Of a stretch of DNA of 41,446 bases, positions 22,545 to 31,613 are shown one piece after another. The notes under the pieces are model-generated. The model ran no database searches, had not been told where the DNA came from, and saw nothing but the letters and a program-made list of their open reading frames with translations. The DNA comes from Clostridium sp. Lineage in GTDB: Bacteria > Bacteroidota > Bacteroidia > Bacteroidales > Bacteroidaceae. The position numbers and the translations under genes were made by a program. The stretch's first letter is position 1. Each line of letters opens with the position of its first letter. The stretch covers positions 1 to 41,446 of the forward strand of contig JAMPGY010000021.1 in the NCBI GenBank assembly GCA_023663705.1, written 5' to 3'.

Positions 22545-24587
22545 ATGGCACGAAAGAAAGTGACGGAAAAGAAAGCCGTTTTAAAATTGGTGAAGAATGA
22601 TCCTTGGCTGCTGGAATATGAGCCGGCCATAGAAGGGAGACATAAGCATGCGTTGGAAAAACTCGATGAGTTGACAAACAAAGGAAAGAAATCGTTGTCG
22701 GATTTTGCCACCGGTTATCTTTATTTCGGCTTGCATCGTCAGCCGCGGGGATGGGTGTTGCGTGAGTGGGCACCCAATGCTACAGCCATTTATTTAGTGG
22801 GAGACTTTAATAAATGGCAGGAACTCCCGCAATATGCAATGAAGCGTGTGGGGGAAAGTGGCAATTGGGAGATCAAACTGAAAAATGCCGACCTGAAGCA
22901 CGGTGATCTTTATAAACTTAAGATTCACTGGGAAGGCGGTTGCGGAGAGCGCATTCCCGCATGGGCACGTCGTGTGGTGCAGGATGAAGAGACAAAGATA
23001 TTCAGTGCGCAGGTCTGGTGTCCCGAACAGGAATATGTGTTCAAGAAGAAAAATTTTAAACCTTCGGTTTCTCCGCTGATGATATACGAATGCCATATCG
23101 GCATGTCGCAGGATGCAGAAAAGGTGGGCACATATCGTGAATTTCGGGAGAATGTGTTGCCGCGTATTGAAAAAGACGGTTACAATTGTATTCAGATCAT
23201 GGCCATTCAGGAGCATCCCTATTACGGTAGTTTCGGTTATCATGTATCCAGTTTTTTTGCAGCTTCCAGCCGTTTTGGAACACCCGAGGAATTGAAAGAG
23301 CTTATTGATGATGCTCATCAGAGAGGTATTGCCGTGATCATGGACATTGTGCATTCCCATGCTGTGAAGAACGAGGTAGAGGGCTTGGGGAACTTTGCCG
23401 GCGATCCATGTCAGTATTTTAATCAAGGAGCACGACGTGAGCATCCCGCATGGGACAGTTTGTGTTTTGACTATGGTAAGAATGAGGTGCTCCATTTTCT
23501 GCTCTCTAATTGTAAATTCTGGTTGGACGAGTATAAATTCGACGGTTTCCGTTTCGATGGTGTCACCTCCATGCTGTATTACAGTCACGGATTGGGTGAA
23601 GCTTTCTGCGGATATGGCGACTATTTTAACGGACATCAGGACGACAATGCCATCTGCTATCTGACACTGGCTAACGAATTGATTCATCAGGTTAATCCCA
23701 AGGCCATCACTATAGCTGAGGAAGTGTCCGGCATGCCGGGACTGGCCGCTCCGTTCAAAGACGGCGGATATGGTTTCGACTACCGCATGGCTATGAATGT
23801 ACCCGATTATTGGATCAAGACAATCAAGGAACTTAAGGACGAGGACTGGAAGCCCAGCAGCATGTATTGGGAGGTGACAAACCGCCGAAAGGATGAGAAG
23901 ACCATTTCGTATTGCGAGAGTCACGATCAAGCCTTGGTGGGCGACAAGACCATCATATTCCGTTTGATTGATGCGGATATGTATTGGCACTTCAAAAAAG
24001 GGGATGAAAACCATGTTGCCAACAGAGGCATAGCACTTCATAAGATGATCAGATTGCTCACGGCGTCCACCATCAACGGAGGATACCTCAATTTTATGGG
24101 CAATGAATTCGGACATCCCGAATGGATAGATTTCCCGCGTGAAGGTAACGGGTGGAGTCATAAGTATGCTCGTCGCCAGTGGAATTTAGTTGAGAATAAA
24201 GAGTTGTGCTATCATTATTTAGGTGATTTTGACGAGGCAATGGTGAAGCTGATCAAAGGGGAGAAAAACATACAGAAGAGTCCTGTGGTCGAGATTTGGC
24301 ACAACGATGGCGATCAGGTGTTGGCTTACAGCCGCAACAACCTGATATTTGTCTTCAACTTCAGTCCCACATGTTCTTTTACGGACTATGGCTTCATGGT
24401 GCCGAAAGGAAGTTATGAGATAATTCTCAACACAGACAATCCGGCTTTCGGAGGTCAGGGTTTGAACGATGACAGTGTGTGTCATTTCACCAACTATGAT
24501 CCGTTGCTGGAAAAGGATGGAAAGGGATGGCTTAAGCTTTATCTGCCGGCACGTACAGCTGTTGTACTGCACAAGATCTCTGAATGA
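22545..24587 (+). CDS. glgB: 1,4-alpha-glucan branching enzyme (GH13)
   Basis: A 680-aa branching enzyme that forms alpha-1,6 branches in glycogen. An N-terminal CBM48-like domain (about 60-165: GWVLREWAPNATAIYLVGDFNKW) is followed by the GH13 barrel, with DIVHSHAV, FDGFRFDGVTSM (nucleophile Asp338), AEEVSGMPG (acid/base Glu392) and CESHDQALVGDK (transition-state Asp), then a C-terminal beta domain. The shape and the FRFDGVTSM motif match the eukaryote-like GH13_8 subgroup rather than the E. coli GlgB type. It works with the amylomaltase downstream. Start ATG 22545; no strong ribosome-binding site. Confidence 0.95.
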   Translation: MARKKVTEKKAVLKLVKNDPWLLEYEPAIEGRHKHALEKLDELTNKGKKSLSDFATGYLYFGLHRQPRGWVLREWAPNATAIYLVGDFNKWQELPQYAMKRVGESGNWEIKLKNADLKHGDLYKLKIHWEGGCGERIPAWARRVVQDEETKIFSAQVWCPEQEYVFKKKNFKPSVSPLMIYECHIGMSQDAEKVGTYREFRENVLPRIEKDGYNCIQIMAIQEHPYYGSFGYHVSSFFAASSRFGTPEELKELIDDAHQRGIAVIMDIVHSHAVKNEVEGLGNFAGDPCQYFNQGARREHPAWDSLCFDYGKNEVLHFLLSNCKFWLDEYKFDGFRFDGVTSMLYYSHGLGEAFCGYGDYFNGHQDDNAICYLTLANELIHQVNPKAITIAEEVSGMPGLAAPFKDGGYGFDYRMAMNVPDYWIKTIKELKDEDWKPSSMYWEVTNRRKDEKTISYCESHDQALVGDKTIIFRLIDADMYWHFKKGDENHVANRGIALHKMIRLLTASTINGGYLNFMGNEFGHPEWIDFPREGNGWSHKYARRQWNLVENKELCYHYLGDFDEAMVKLIKGEKNIQKSPVVEIWHNDGDQVLAYSRNNLIFVFNFSPTCSFTDYGFMVPKGSYEIILNTDNPAFGGQGLNDDSVCHFTNYDPLLEKDGKGWLKLYLPARTAVVLHKISE

Positions 24588-24633
24588 TATAATGAGTAAA
24601 ACGAGTTGTTTACCGAATTTTATAATGCGCAAG

Positions 24634-24673
24634 GTCGGGTGATGGATGTTGAATGCGTCCGTTACCCGACTTT
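24634..24673 (+). terminator. weak terminator-like hairpin after glgB
   Basis: GTCGGGT (24634-24640) pairs with ACCCGAC (24664-24670), followed by TTTATAAAC. The U-tract is short, so it may be an attenuator. It covers an in-frame ATG at 24646, arguing for a later start of the next gene. Confidence 0.5.
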
Positions 24674-24687
24674 ATAAACAAGGATTG

Positions 24688-25830
24688 ATGGAAGGAAAGA
24701 GGGGAGATAGGGGGATGTTAAAGATCGTCCGATGGGGGATTGGCGGTGTTTTTGCCATATTCTGTTTTAGTTTTCTCTACGTTATGCAGGCTGATTTCAT
24801 GGCGGCTCTGCAGCACGTGTTGTCTCATGGTCAAACGGTGTATTCTCCCTTTTGGGGGGCATTTATTCCCACAATGCTTCTCTCTGCGCTACCTTTCTGC
24901 ATCTCCTGTAGGATGTCGGTTCCTATATGGGCCGTAGCTATATTCTATTTCCCTTCTTGTCTTGCCTTGGCATTGCTCACGGCCGCACGTCTCACTCCTG
25001 AAGGTACATGTGCTTTGAACGAGGCGTGGTGGTGGAGCATTCCCGTACTGATCGTGTATGTGTTATTTCTGAGGATTCTGACACAAATTCCGGAGTCACA
25101 TGCCAAGGGTTCTATTTGGGGACGACTGTGGCCCAATGCCTTGTTAATGACCTTTTTTTTTGCTATGATCGGATTCGGGTCCAATACCGATATTCGTCTG
25201 CATCATGAACTCAGAACCGCTCGACGGATACAAGACGAAGACTTCGACGGGGCATTGGAAGTAGGACGGAAATCTCTTGAAATCAGTCGCCGGCTCACTG
25301 CCATGCGATGTTATGCCCTTGGACAGACCGGGCGCTTGGGGGAATGCCTGTTTGACTATCCTATGTCCTACGGTAGCAAGGGACTGTTGCCCTGTGCGTC
25401 AGATTCGGTGGGTTTGGCAAGTTGGCCGGAGGATTTCTATCGCTACATGCAAGCTCGTCCGTCTCTGCGCATGGAGAATCATCCGACTCTGTTTTTTCGC
25501 ATTCTCTGCGAGAGGGAAGAGGTCAATAAAGCAGCCTGCGATTACCTGCTATGCGCGTTGCTGTTGGACAAGGATTTGGATGGATTTGTCGTAGCCTTAC
25601 CTCGTTTCTATCCCATAGACGCGAATCTGCCACGTCACTATAAAGAGGCATTGATTCTCTATGCCCGTGTACGCATGAGTCCGACAATTGTATACGAAGA
25701 CATTGTATTGCAGACCAATTATACCGAATACCTGGCTCAGAGACGTAAATCACGTACAGCGGACGAACGCTATAAAGTGTGTCGCGGTTTGTATGGGAAC
25801 ACCTATTGGTTCTACTATCATTTCAATTAA
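24688..25830 (+). CDS. membrane protein of unknown function (Bacteroidota DUF type)
   Basis: A 380-aa protein from this start. About five hydrophobic segments fill residues 10 to 165 (a span ending FLYVMQADF, then AFIPTMLLSALPFCI, AVAIFYFPSCLALALLTAA and others). The C-terminal half is soluble, helical and perhaps TPR-like (RIQDEDFDGALEVGRKSLEISRRLTAMRCYALGQTGRLGE), ending in NTYWFYYHFN. It resembles uncharacterised Bacteroidota membrane proteins. I do not assign a function. Other in-frame ATGs are 24646 (inside the hairpin) and 24715 (after a purine-rich stretch), so the start is uncertain. Confidence 0.7.
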   Translation: MEGKRGDRGMLKIVRWGIGGVFAIFCFSFLYVMQADFMAALQHVLSHGQTVYSPFWGAFIPTMLLSALPFCISCRMSVPIWAVAIFYFPSCLALALLTAARLTPEGTCALNEAWWWSIPVLIVYVLFLRILTQIPESHAKGSIWGRLWPNALLMTFFFAMIGFGSNTDIRLHHELRTARRIQDEDFDGALEVGRKSLEISRRLTAMRCYALGQTGRLGECLFDYPMSYGSKGLLPCASDSVGLASWPEDFYRYMQARPSLRMENHPTLFFRILCEREEVNKAACDYLLCALLLDKDLDGFVVALPRFYPIDANLPRHYKEALILYARVRMSPTIVYEDIVLQTNYTEYLAQRRKSRTADERYKVCRGLYGNTYWFYYHFN

Positions 25831-26228
25831 AAGAATGATGGTACGCTCCATTACCTTTATACCAAATAAAGCTTGTTTGAAAAAGTCGGACAAACGAAAG
25901 TAAAAAGAAGCCGCACCGATGATGTGATGAAACTCCGAGTATAATAAGATTTGAGTGCCCGTCACCTTTGTAATCCACCGGCATAAAGCTACCCGAAGGC
26001 GTGGCCCGCCATTGGTCAACGAAGCATTCTCGGTTTTCAGTTTGAATTTGATGAGTATCCCAATCGAACCGATGCGGCTTTATTCTTTTTCTGAGGACAA
26101 AGTTAGACAAACACCGCATACCATCCAAATATTTGAGATGTATTTTGCTTTTTTTTATGCGTGCGGAACATTAGTTTACTCTGATTCATTATCTTTGTAA
26201 AAAGAACTAAAAAAACGAAGCGTAGCTT
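25831..26228. other. 398-bp gap with decayed-looking sequence flanked by 18-bp direct repeats
   Basis: No supported gene. On the minus strand two overlapping frames (25823-26128 and 25750-26019) are open but look fragmentary. The segment between 25878-25895 and 26095-26112 is bounded by imperfect 18-bp direct repeats, matching at 14 of 18 positions and read on the minus strand as GTTTGTC..ACTTT.TC. It may be a relic of a mobile element or a lost gene. The amylomaltase promoter occupies the right end. Confidence 0.4.
26190..26197 (+). promoter_or_regulatory. -7 box of the amylomaltase gene
   Basis: TATCTTTG, an exact match, 31 nt before the ATG at 26229. No good -33 box. Confidence 0.5.
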
Positions 26229-28919
26229 ATGAAATTAGAGTTTTCGGTGAACTACCGTACCCAATGGGGAGAGGATGTTCGCGTACAGATACAAACTACA
26301 AATACTAAAGGACAGCAACGTGAACTGTTGTTTTCTCTCGATACCTCGGATGGTGAAAAGTGGCAGGGTGAGACCACTCTGAATGGTAGAGAACTGACCG
26401 CTTTTACCTATCGGTACTGTATCTATAAAGGAGATGAGGTGATTCGTATGGAATGGAACATGCAGCCACGCCGTTTCAGGGCAGACGACACCAAGACCTT
26501 TATTTTTCCGGATAGCTGGAAGGATGTTCCGTTGCAATCCCATCTTTTCAGTTCGGCTTTCACCCGATGCATCGCTCCACGTGATATTAGACCGATGTTT
26601 CAACCTTATTTCAGCAATACAGTTGTGCTTCGCGTGTCAGCTCCTCAGTTGAAAAAAGGACAAACCTTGGCTATTCTGGGCAATCAACCGGCTTTGGGTA
26701 ATTGGGCTCCCAACATGGCATTGCGTATGCATGAATCCGGACTTTATGAATGGGAGATAAGTTTGAATACCATTGGACTGCGATTCCCGTTTGAATATAA
26801 ATACGTGGTGCTGGACGAGAAAAACGGTGCATTGCTATCATGGGAAGAAGGAACCAATCGTTGCTCGGGTTTTAGAGGAGTGGATAAAAATACGGTTCTG
26901 GTCATCACCGACGATGAACTCCGTTTGGATGGAGAGCGATGGAAGGCAGCCGGAGTGGTTATCCCTTTGTTTTCACTTCGTTCGCAGACGGGATGTGGTG
27001 TGGGGGATTTCGGTGATTTGCACACTCTTGTGGATTGGGCTGTGCAGACAGGAATGAAAGTGATTCAATTGTTGCCCATTTACGATACCACAATCCACCG
27101 TAATTGGCACGATTCTTACCCCTACAATAGTATTTCGATCTATGCTCTGCATCCGCAGTACACCGATATGCGGCAGCTGACGAAATTAAGAGATAAGAAA
27201 CTTGCAGCGGATTTTGAAGCAGAGCGTATGCGGTTGAATGCACTGCCCCAGGAGGACTATGAGGCTGTGAATAAACTGAAGAGCAGATGGCTGAAGGCAG
27301 TGTTTGAGCAGGAAGGCGAGGCTGTGCTGGCTTCTGCCGACTATAAGGATTTTTTTGATAACAATCAAGAATGGCTGCGTCCCTATGCTGTGTTCTCCTG
27401 CTTGAGAGATTGCTTTGGGACAGCTGATTTCCGTAATTGGCCGGAGTGTTCCATCTATAACTCCGATGATGTGGTGCGTTTGTGTCAGCCGGGTAGAAAA
27501 CATTACCAAGCCATTGCCTACTATTTCTTTGTGCAGTATGTGCTTCACCGGCAGATGAGCCGGACAAGCCAATATGCCCGTCAACGAGGAGTGGTGCTAA
27601 AAGGAGATATTCCTATAGGCATCAGTCGTAACAGCGTGGAGGCATGGATAGAACCCTATTATTTCAATCTGAACGGACAGGCCGGTGCTCCACCGGATGA
27701 TTTTTCGAAGAATGGACAAAACTGGGGCTTTCCAACCTATAATTGGGATGTCATGTTCAAGGATGGCTGCAAATGGTGGAAACAGCGGTTCATCAAAATG
27801 TCCGAATACTTTGATGCTTATCGTATAGATCACGTGCTTGGTTTCTTCCGAATATGGGAAATTCCCCTTCATTCGGTGCATGGACTGTTGGGGCAGTTTG
27901 TGCCGGCATTGCCTTTGAGCATAGGGGAGATTGAACGTTATGGTCTGCGTTTCCGTAAGGAATATTTCACCCGTCCCTATATCACCGACTGGGTGCTTGA
28001 ACAGGTGTTCGAAAAAGAACAGGTTCAGAAGGTTAAAGATACTTATCTGAATACCATCGGTTACGATTGCTATGAGATGAAGCCGGAGTATGACACACAG
28101 CGAAAAGTTGAACTTGCTTTTGTCGGACGTTGGGACGAGGCCAGTGCTGCGTTGCGCGAGGGGCTTTATTCGTTGATAAGTAACGTCCTGTTTGTGCCGG
28201 ATAGAACGCGTCCCGATCATTATCATCCCCGTATTGCCGTGCAAAATGACTACATCTATCGTACGCTGAGCGGAAAAGAACGCGAAGCTTTTGACGCACT
28301 TTACTATGATTATTTCTATCGCCGTCACAATGAATTTTGGTATGGTGAGGCCATGCGCAGGTTACCTATGCTCATAGAGGCTACTACCATGCTGGTATGT
28401 GCCGAAGATTTGGGTATGGTGCCGGATTGCGTGCCTTGGGTGATGAACGATCTCCGCATTTTGACGTTGGAGATTCAAACCATGCCTAAACGGATGGGCA
28501 TACGCTTTGCTTCTCTTGAAGAGAATCCTTATCGTAGCGTGAGCACCATTTTCACTCACGATATGCCTACATTGCGCGGTTGGTGGGAAGAGGACGGAAA
28601 GAGAGCGCAAGAGTATTACAACCGGGTTCTGCAAAAAGACGGTGATGCTCCTCGTGACATGCCTGCATGGCTTTGCAAAGAGGTGGTGGCCCGACACTTG
28701 TTTTCGCCTTCCATGCTGTGCCTCATATCTTGGCAGGATTGGATGTCTGTCGATCAGGATCTGCGCTATTCGGATGTACAGGAAGAACGCATCAATGTTC
28801 CTGCCAATCCTCATAATTATTGGCGATACCGGATGCATTTCACGTTGGAGGAATTGATGAAGTTTGAATCGTTCAATCGCGAAATAAGATTGATGATCGA
28901 GCATAGCGGACGATGCTGA
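26229..28919 (+). CDS. malQ: 4-alpha-glucanotransferase (amylomaltase, DPE2-like) with tandem CBM20
   Basis: An 896-aa GH77 enzyme that transfers alpha-1,4-glucan segments between oligosaccharides. Two N-terminal starch-binding CBM20-like domains (about 1-115 and 130-240; the second has LAILGNQPALGNW...) precede the GH77 barrel from about residue 255 on (VVIPLFSLRSQTGCGVGDFGDL). Catalytic region motifs: LKGDIPIGISRNSVEAW, AYRIDHVLGFFRIWEIP (nucleophile Asp), VCAEDLGMVPDCV (acid/base Glu) and FTHDMPTLRGWW. The layout matches plant DPE2 and Bacteroidota amylomaltases, not E. coli MalQ. There is no signal peptide, so it acts in the cytoplasm with GlgB. Confidence 0.93.
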   Translation: MKLEFSVNYRTQWGEDVRVQIQTTNTKGQQRELLFSLDTSDGEKWQGETTLNGRELTAFTYRYCIYKGDEVIRMEWNMQPRRFRADDTKTFIFPDSWKDVPLQSHLFSSAFTRCIAPRDIRPMFQPYFSNTVVLRVSAPQLKKGQTLAILGNQPALGNWAPNMALRMHESGLYEWEISLNTIGLRFPFEYKYVVLDEKNGALLSWEEGTNRCSGFRGVDKNTVLVITDDELRLDGERWKAAGVVIPLFSLRSQTGCGVGDFGDLHTLVDWAVQTGMKVIQLLPIYDTTIHRNWHDSYPYNSISIYALHPQYTDMRQLTKLRDKKLAADFEAERMRLNALPQEDYEAVNKLKSRWLKAVFEQEGEAVLASADYKDFFDNNQEWLRPYAVFSCLRDCFGTADFRNWPECSIYNSDDVVRLCQPGRKHYQAIAYYFFVQYVLHRQMSRTSQYARQRGVVLKGDIPIGISRNSVEAWIEPYYFNLNGQAGAPPDDFSKNGQNWGFPTYNWDVMFKDGCKWWKQRFIKMSEYFDAYRIDHVLGFFRIWEIPLHSVHGLLGQFVPALPLSIGEIERYGLRFRKEYFTRPYITDWVLEQVFEKEQVQKVKDTYLNTIGYDCYEMKPEYDTQRKVELAFVGRWDEASAALREGLYSLISNVLFVPDRTRPDHYHPRIAVQNDYIYRTLSGKEREAFDALYYDYFYRRHNEFWYGEAMRRLPMLIEATTMLVCAEDLGMVPDCVPWVMNDLRILTLEIQTMPKRMGIRFASLEENPYRSVSTIFTHDMPTLRGWWEEDGKRAQEYYNRVLQKDGDAPRDMPAWLCKEVVARHLFSPSMLCLISWQDWMSVDQDLRYSDVQEERINVPANPHNYWRYRMHFTLEELMKFESFNREIRLMIEHSGRC

Positions 28920-28985
28920 CTATATGTGGAATTCACTTTCTTTGTGAAACATCATAAATGACACACAAACACAAATATACAATTT

Positions 28986-31103
28986 ATGAAAACGATCGTT
29001 TGGATAAGTTTGATGATGATAAGTATGTTGTCCGGAAACGCGAAGGCACAATCCGAAATCAATACGGTTAGTATTAATCCGCAAGATTGTAGGCAGACCA
29101 TAGCGGGGTGGGGAGTCTCTCTATGTTGGTGGGCGAATATGTGCGGTAGATGGAGTGAATCGCGCATCAATGAGATTGTAGATTTATTGGTCAGCCCTGA
29201 AGGACTTAATTACAACGTATTTCGTTATAATATAGGCGGTGGGGATGATCCGGAGAACCGCAATTGCACACCGCATCACATGGGGGCTTCCGGCGGCAAG
29301 GGACTGAGAGCCGAGATGGAAGGTTTCAAAGTATATGAGTCATCGGATTATGATTGGACTCGGGACGAAGCGCAGCGACGTATTATGTTGAAGATTAAAG
29401 AACGCAGACCGGATGTGGTGTTTGAAGCATTCAGCAATTCCGCACCGTGGTGGATGACATACAGCGGATGTTGTGCCGGAAACGTTGATGGGGGTAAAGA
29501 TAATTTAAAACCGGAGTATTATGAGGCTTTTGCTCATTATCTGGTGGATGTCTGTAAGCATTATAAGGAAGTATATGGCATTGAATTCCGTACGTTAGAG
29601 CCGTTTAACGAACCGTTGACATCTTATTGGTATGCCAACGGTAGTCAGGAGGGATGTCATTTCGACCGTGAGTCCCAAGTTGCCTTTCTCAAGATATTGG
29701 CTCCCATATTGAAAGAGTCCGGGCTGAGTACCCGCATTGCAGCTTCTGACGAAACGGCTGTGAACCAGTCGATAAATGCATTTGAAGAATATGCCGCTGA
29801 TGTGGAAGCACTTTCGTTGATTGGTCAATGGAATGTGCATACCTATTCAGCATCCAATGCCGATCGTACCAGACTTCGGTCATTGGTTTCCGATCGAAGT
29901 CTGCCCCTTTGGATGAGTGAGAGTGGATCCGGTGGTGATGGAATTGCAGGAAATCTGTCAATGGCTCAACGCTTGATGGATGACATGCGCTATCTGATGC
30001 CCGATGCTTGGTTGGATTGGCAGTATGTGGAAGAATACGGAGACCAATGGAATCTGGTACGAGCCAACTTTTCCGAGCAGACGTATGAAGTGGTGAAGAA
30101 TTATTTTGTGAGACAACAGATTACACGCTTTGTTAAGCCGGGTTACACTGTGCTCAATGTAATGGACGATCAAACCCTGGCTGCCTTAAATCCGTCACAA
30201 GACTCTTTGGTTCTGGTACTGCTCAACAACACGGATACTCCACGGAATTACTGCTACGACTTGTCTTCCTTCAAGCAGGTACAGGTCTCCGTGACAGGGT
30301 ATGCAACCTCAGAGAATCAGTCACTGTCTCGCCTGATGGGAATACGTGTGAAAAATAATAAGTTGGAAGGGATGATACCGGCTCGCAGTATCCGTACATA
30401 CATTGTTAAAGTAGAAGTGAGAGAGGGGGCGGTCGATCATCCTTCAGAGGATTTCAATTATATGATTGTGCCACGCAATGGCGCTTATGCCATTACAGCC
30501 ACAGGCGAGGGCCTGTCTCTTACAGACTGTAATATCGAAGATGCTAATCAGGTGTGGCACATAATGGCTTCAACCGATGGCTATACGATAACCAATGAGA
30601 ATGAGTTGTCCATAACAAACACAGGTGACTATTTGTTGTCTGCTCAACCGGAATATGTCGGAAATCAATTGTTTGTATTTCATAAAGTGAACGATGGGTT
30701 CTTTTACATCCGTGAGGCAGACGGCGCACGTGTATTTGATCTTCAGGGAGCTGTTTGTAACAAAGGAACGCACATCGGTCTATATGCTTTGGGAGACGCT
30801 GTCACTGCCACCACACGTCAATGGGCATTGGTTCCTTTTTTTAACTATAGTTTAGCCAATAGTCTGGATTTGAATGTAGTAGAGAAAAATGTAGTGATAT
30901 GTGCTTTTCCCGGTCTTCTTCGCGTTTCCAATCCGCTTCCCAAAGTTCCAACTGTCATCAGTGTTATTGCATCGGACGGTAAAACTGTCTGCAAGCAGAA
31001 ATGTGAAGGTTTGCTTACGGATCTGTCTCTGCAGCGGGGCTTATATATTGTCAATATAAGCAATTCATCCTTTTCCGTGTCGCGCACAGTTCTTGTACCT
31101 TAA
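28986..31103 (+). CDS. secreted GH30 glycoside hydrolase with ricin-like domain and T9SS-like tail
   Basis: A 705-aa protein. A signal peptide (MKTIVWISLMMISMLSGNAKA) is followed by a GH30 TIM barrel with flanking beta-sandwich (about 25-470). The acid/base is in LEPFNEP (Glu209) and the nucleophile in WMSESGSGG (Glu312). Residues about 490-630 look like a ricin-type beta-trefoil carbohydrate-binding domain (QVWHIMASTDG...YLLSAQPEYVG...RQWALVPF). The end (VISVIASDGKTVCKQ...LQRGLYIVNISN) resembles a type IX secretion sorting domain, so it is likely surface-bound. GH30 enzymes cut beta-1,6-glucans or galactans, xylan or glucosylceramide; the exact substrate is not clear. No SusC/SusD pair is nearby. 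Confidence 0.88.
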   Translation: MKTIVWISLMMISMLSGNAKAQSEINTVSINPQDCRQTIAGWGVSLCWWANMCGRWSESRINEIVDLLVSPEGLNYNVFRYNIGGGDDPENRNCTPHHMGASGGKGLRAEMEGFKVYESSDYDWTRDEAQRRIMLKIKERRPDVVFEAFSNSAPWWMTYSGCCAGNVDGGKDNLKPEYYEAFAHYLVDVCKHYKEVYGIEFRTLEPFNEPLTSYWYANGSQEGCHFDRESQVAFLKILAPILKESGLSTRIAASDETAVNQSINAFEEYAADVEALSLIGQWNVHTYSASNADRTRLRSLVSDRSLPLWMSESGSGGDGIAGNLSMAQRLMDDMRYLMPDAWLDWQYVEEYGDQWNLVRANFSEQTYEVVKNYFVRQQITRFVKPGYTVLNVMDDQTLAALNPSQDSLVLVLLNNTDTPRNYCYDLSSFKQVQVSVTGYATSENQSLSRLMGIRVKNNKLEGMIPARSIRTYIVKVEVREGAVDHPSEDFNYMIVPRNGAYAITATGEGLSLTDCNIEDANQVWHIMASTDGYTITNENELSITNTGDYLLSAQPEYVGNQLFVFHKVNDGFFYIREADGARVFDLQGAVCNKGTHIGLYALGDAVTATTRQWALVPFFNYSLANSLDLNVVEKNVVICAFPGLLRVSNPLPKVPTVISVIASDGKTVCKQKCEGLLTDLSLQRGLYIVNISNSSFSVSRTVLVP

Positions 31104-31286
31104 GAGGCTCTTATTGTGCCATGAAAGGCCTTGACTGAAGTAGGAGCCTGTAGATAAAATTGCTGTATATGTTTTCTGCCTATTTTTTTGCAATTAGTCC
31201 GATTGTGCACGGATTGTGTGCTAAGGTACACATGTTTTCCAATATTTGTGCTAATTATTGCGAATTTTGTGCAGGGTAAAATATAG

Positions 31287-31333
31287 AAAAAGCACTGAAT
31301 AAATCACCTTAATTCTGATTTTCAGTGCTTTTT
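31287..31333. terminator. bidirectional terminator between GH30 gene and tRNA-Pro
   Basis: AAAAAGCACTGAA (31287-31299) and its complement at 31321-31333 form a 13-bp stem with A-runs on one side and T-runs on the other, so it can work in both directions. Confidence 0.85.
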
Positions 31334-31339
31334 ATCTTG

Positions 31340-31414
31340 TCGGGGTGACGGGATTCGAACCCACGACCCCCTGCTCCCAAAGCAGGTGCGCTAACCGGAC
31401 TGCGCTACACCCCG
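31340..31414 (-). tRNA. tRNA-Pro (anticodon UGG)
   Basis: A 75-nt tRNA on the minus strand. The acceptor stem is CGGGGTG paired with CACCCCG, with discriminator A at 31340. The T-arm contains GGTTCGAATCC. The anticodon stem CCTGC/GCAGG encloses the loop TTTGGGA, giving anticodon TGG (proline). The CCA end is not encoded, as the next bases read CAAG. It has its own perfect promoter and a terminator immediately downstream. Confidence 0.97.
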
Positions 31415-31447
31415 TATCACTAACAAAAGTGATTTTCAAAAACGATG

Positions 31448-31479
31448 CAAAGATAAGCTATTTTACGGGATATGCCAAA
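31448..31479 (-). promoter_or_regulatory. tRNA-Pro promoter
   Basis: On the minus strand TTTG (31476-31479), a 20-nt spacer and TATCTTTG (31448-31455): a perfect consensus match. Confidence 0.85.
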
Positions 31480-31613
31480 TGAATCGGTTGAATTTATTGG
31501 AAGTATCCGATATAATTTTCGCTATGTTATCAGGTGTTTTTCGATGTACTGTTTCATAATTATTGTATCTTTACAGCCAAAAATAGAATCTGTCAATGCA
31601 AGATAATTAGTTT

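Noticed and set aside
22794-24161. 455-codon open frame antisense to glgB
   Set aside because: It lies entirely within a firmly identified gene and shows no protein-like motifs.
25750-26128. two overlapping minus-strand frames as a transposase remnant
   Set aside because: No transposase motif (DDE, HTH) can be identified. Only the direct repeats are solid.
31340-31414. tRNA-Pro as an integration site for a mobile element
   Set aside because: No duplicate of the tRNA 3' end and no integrase gene is seen in the window.
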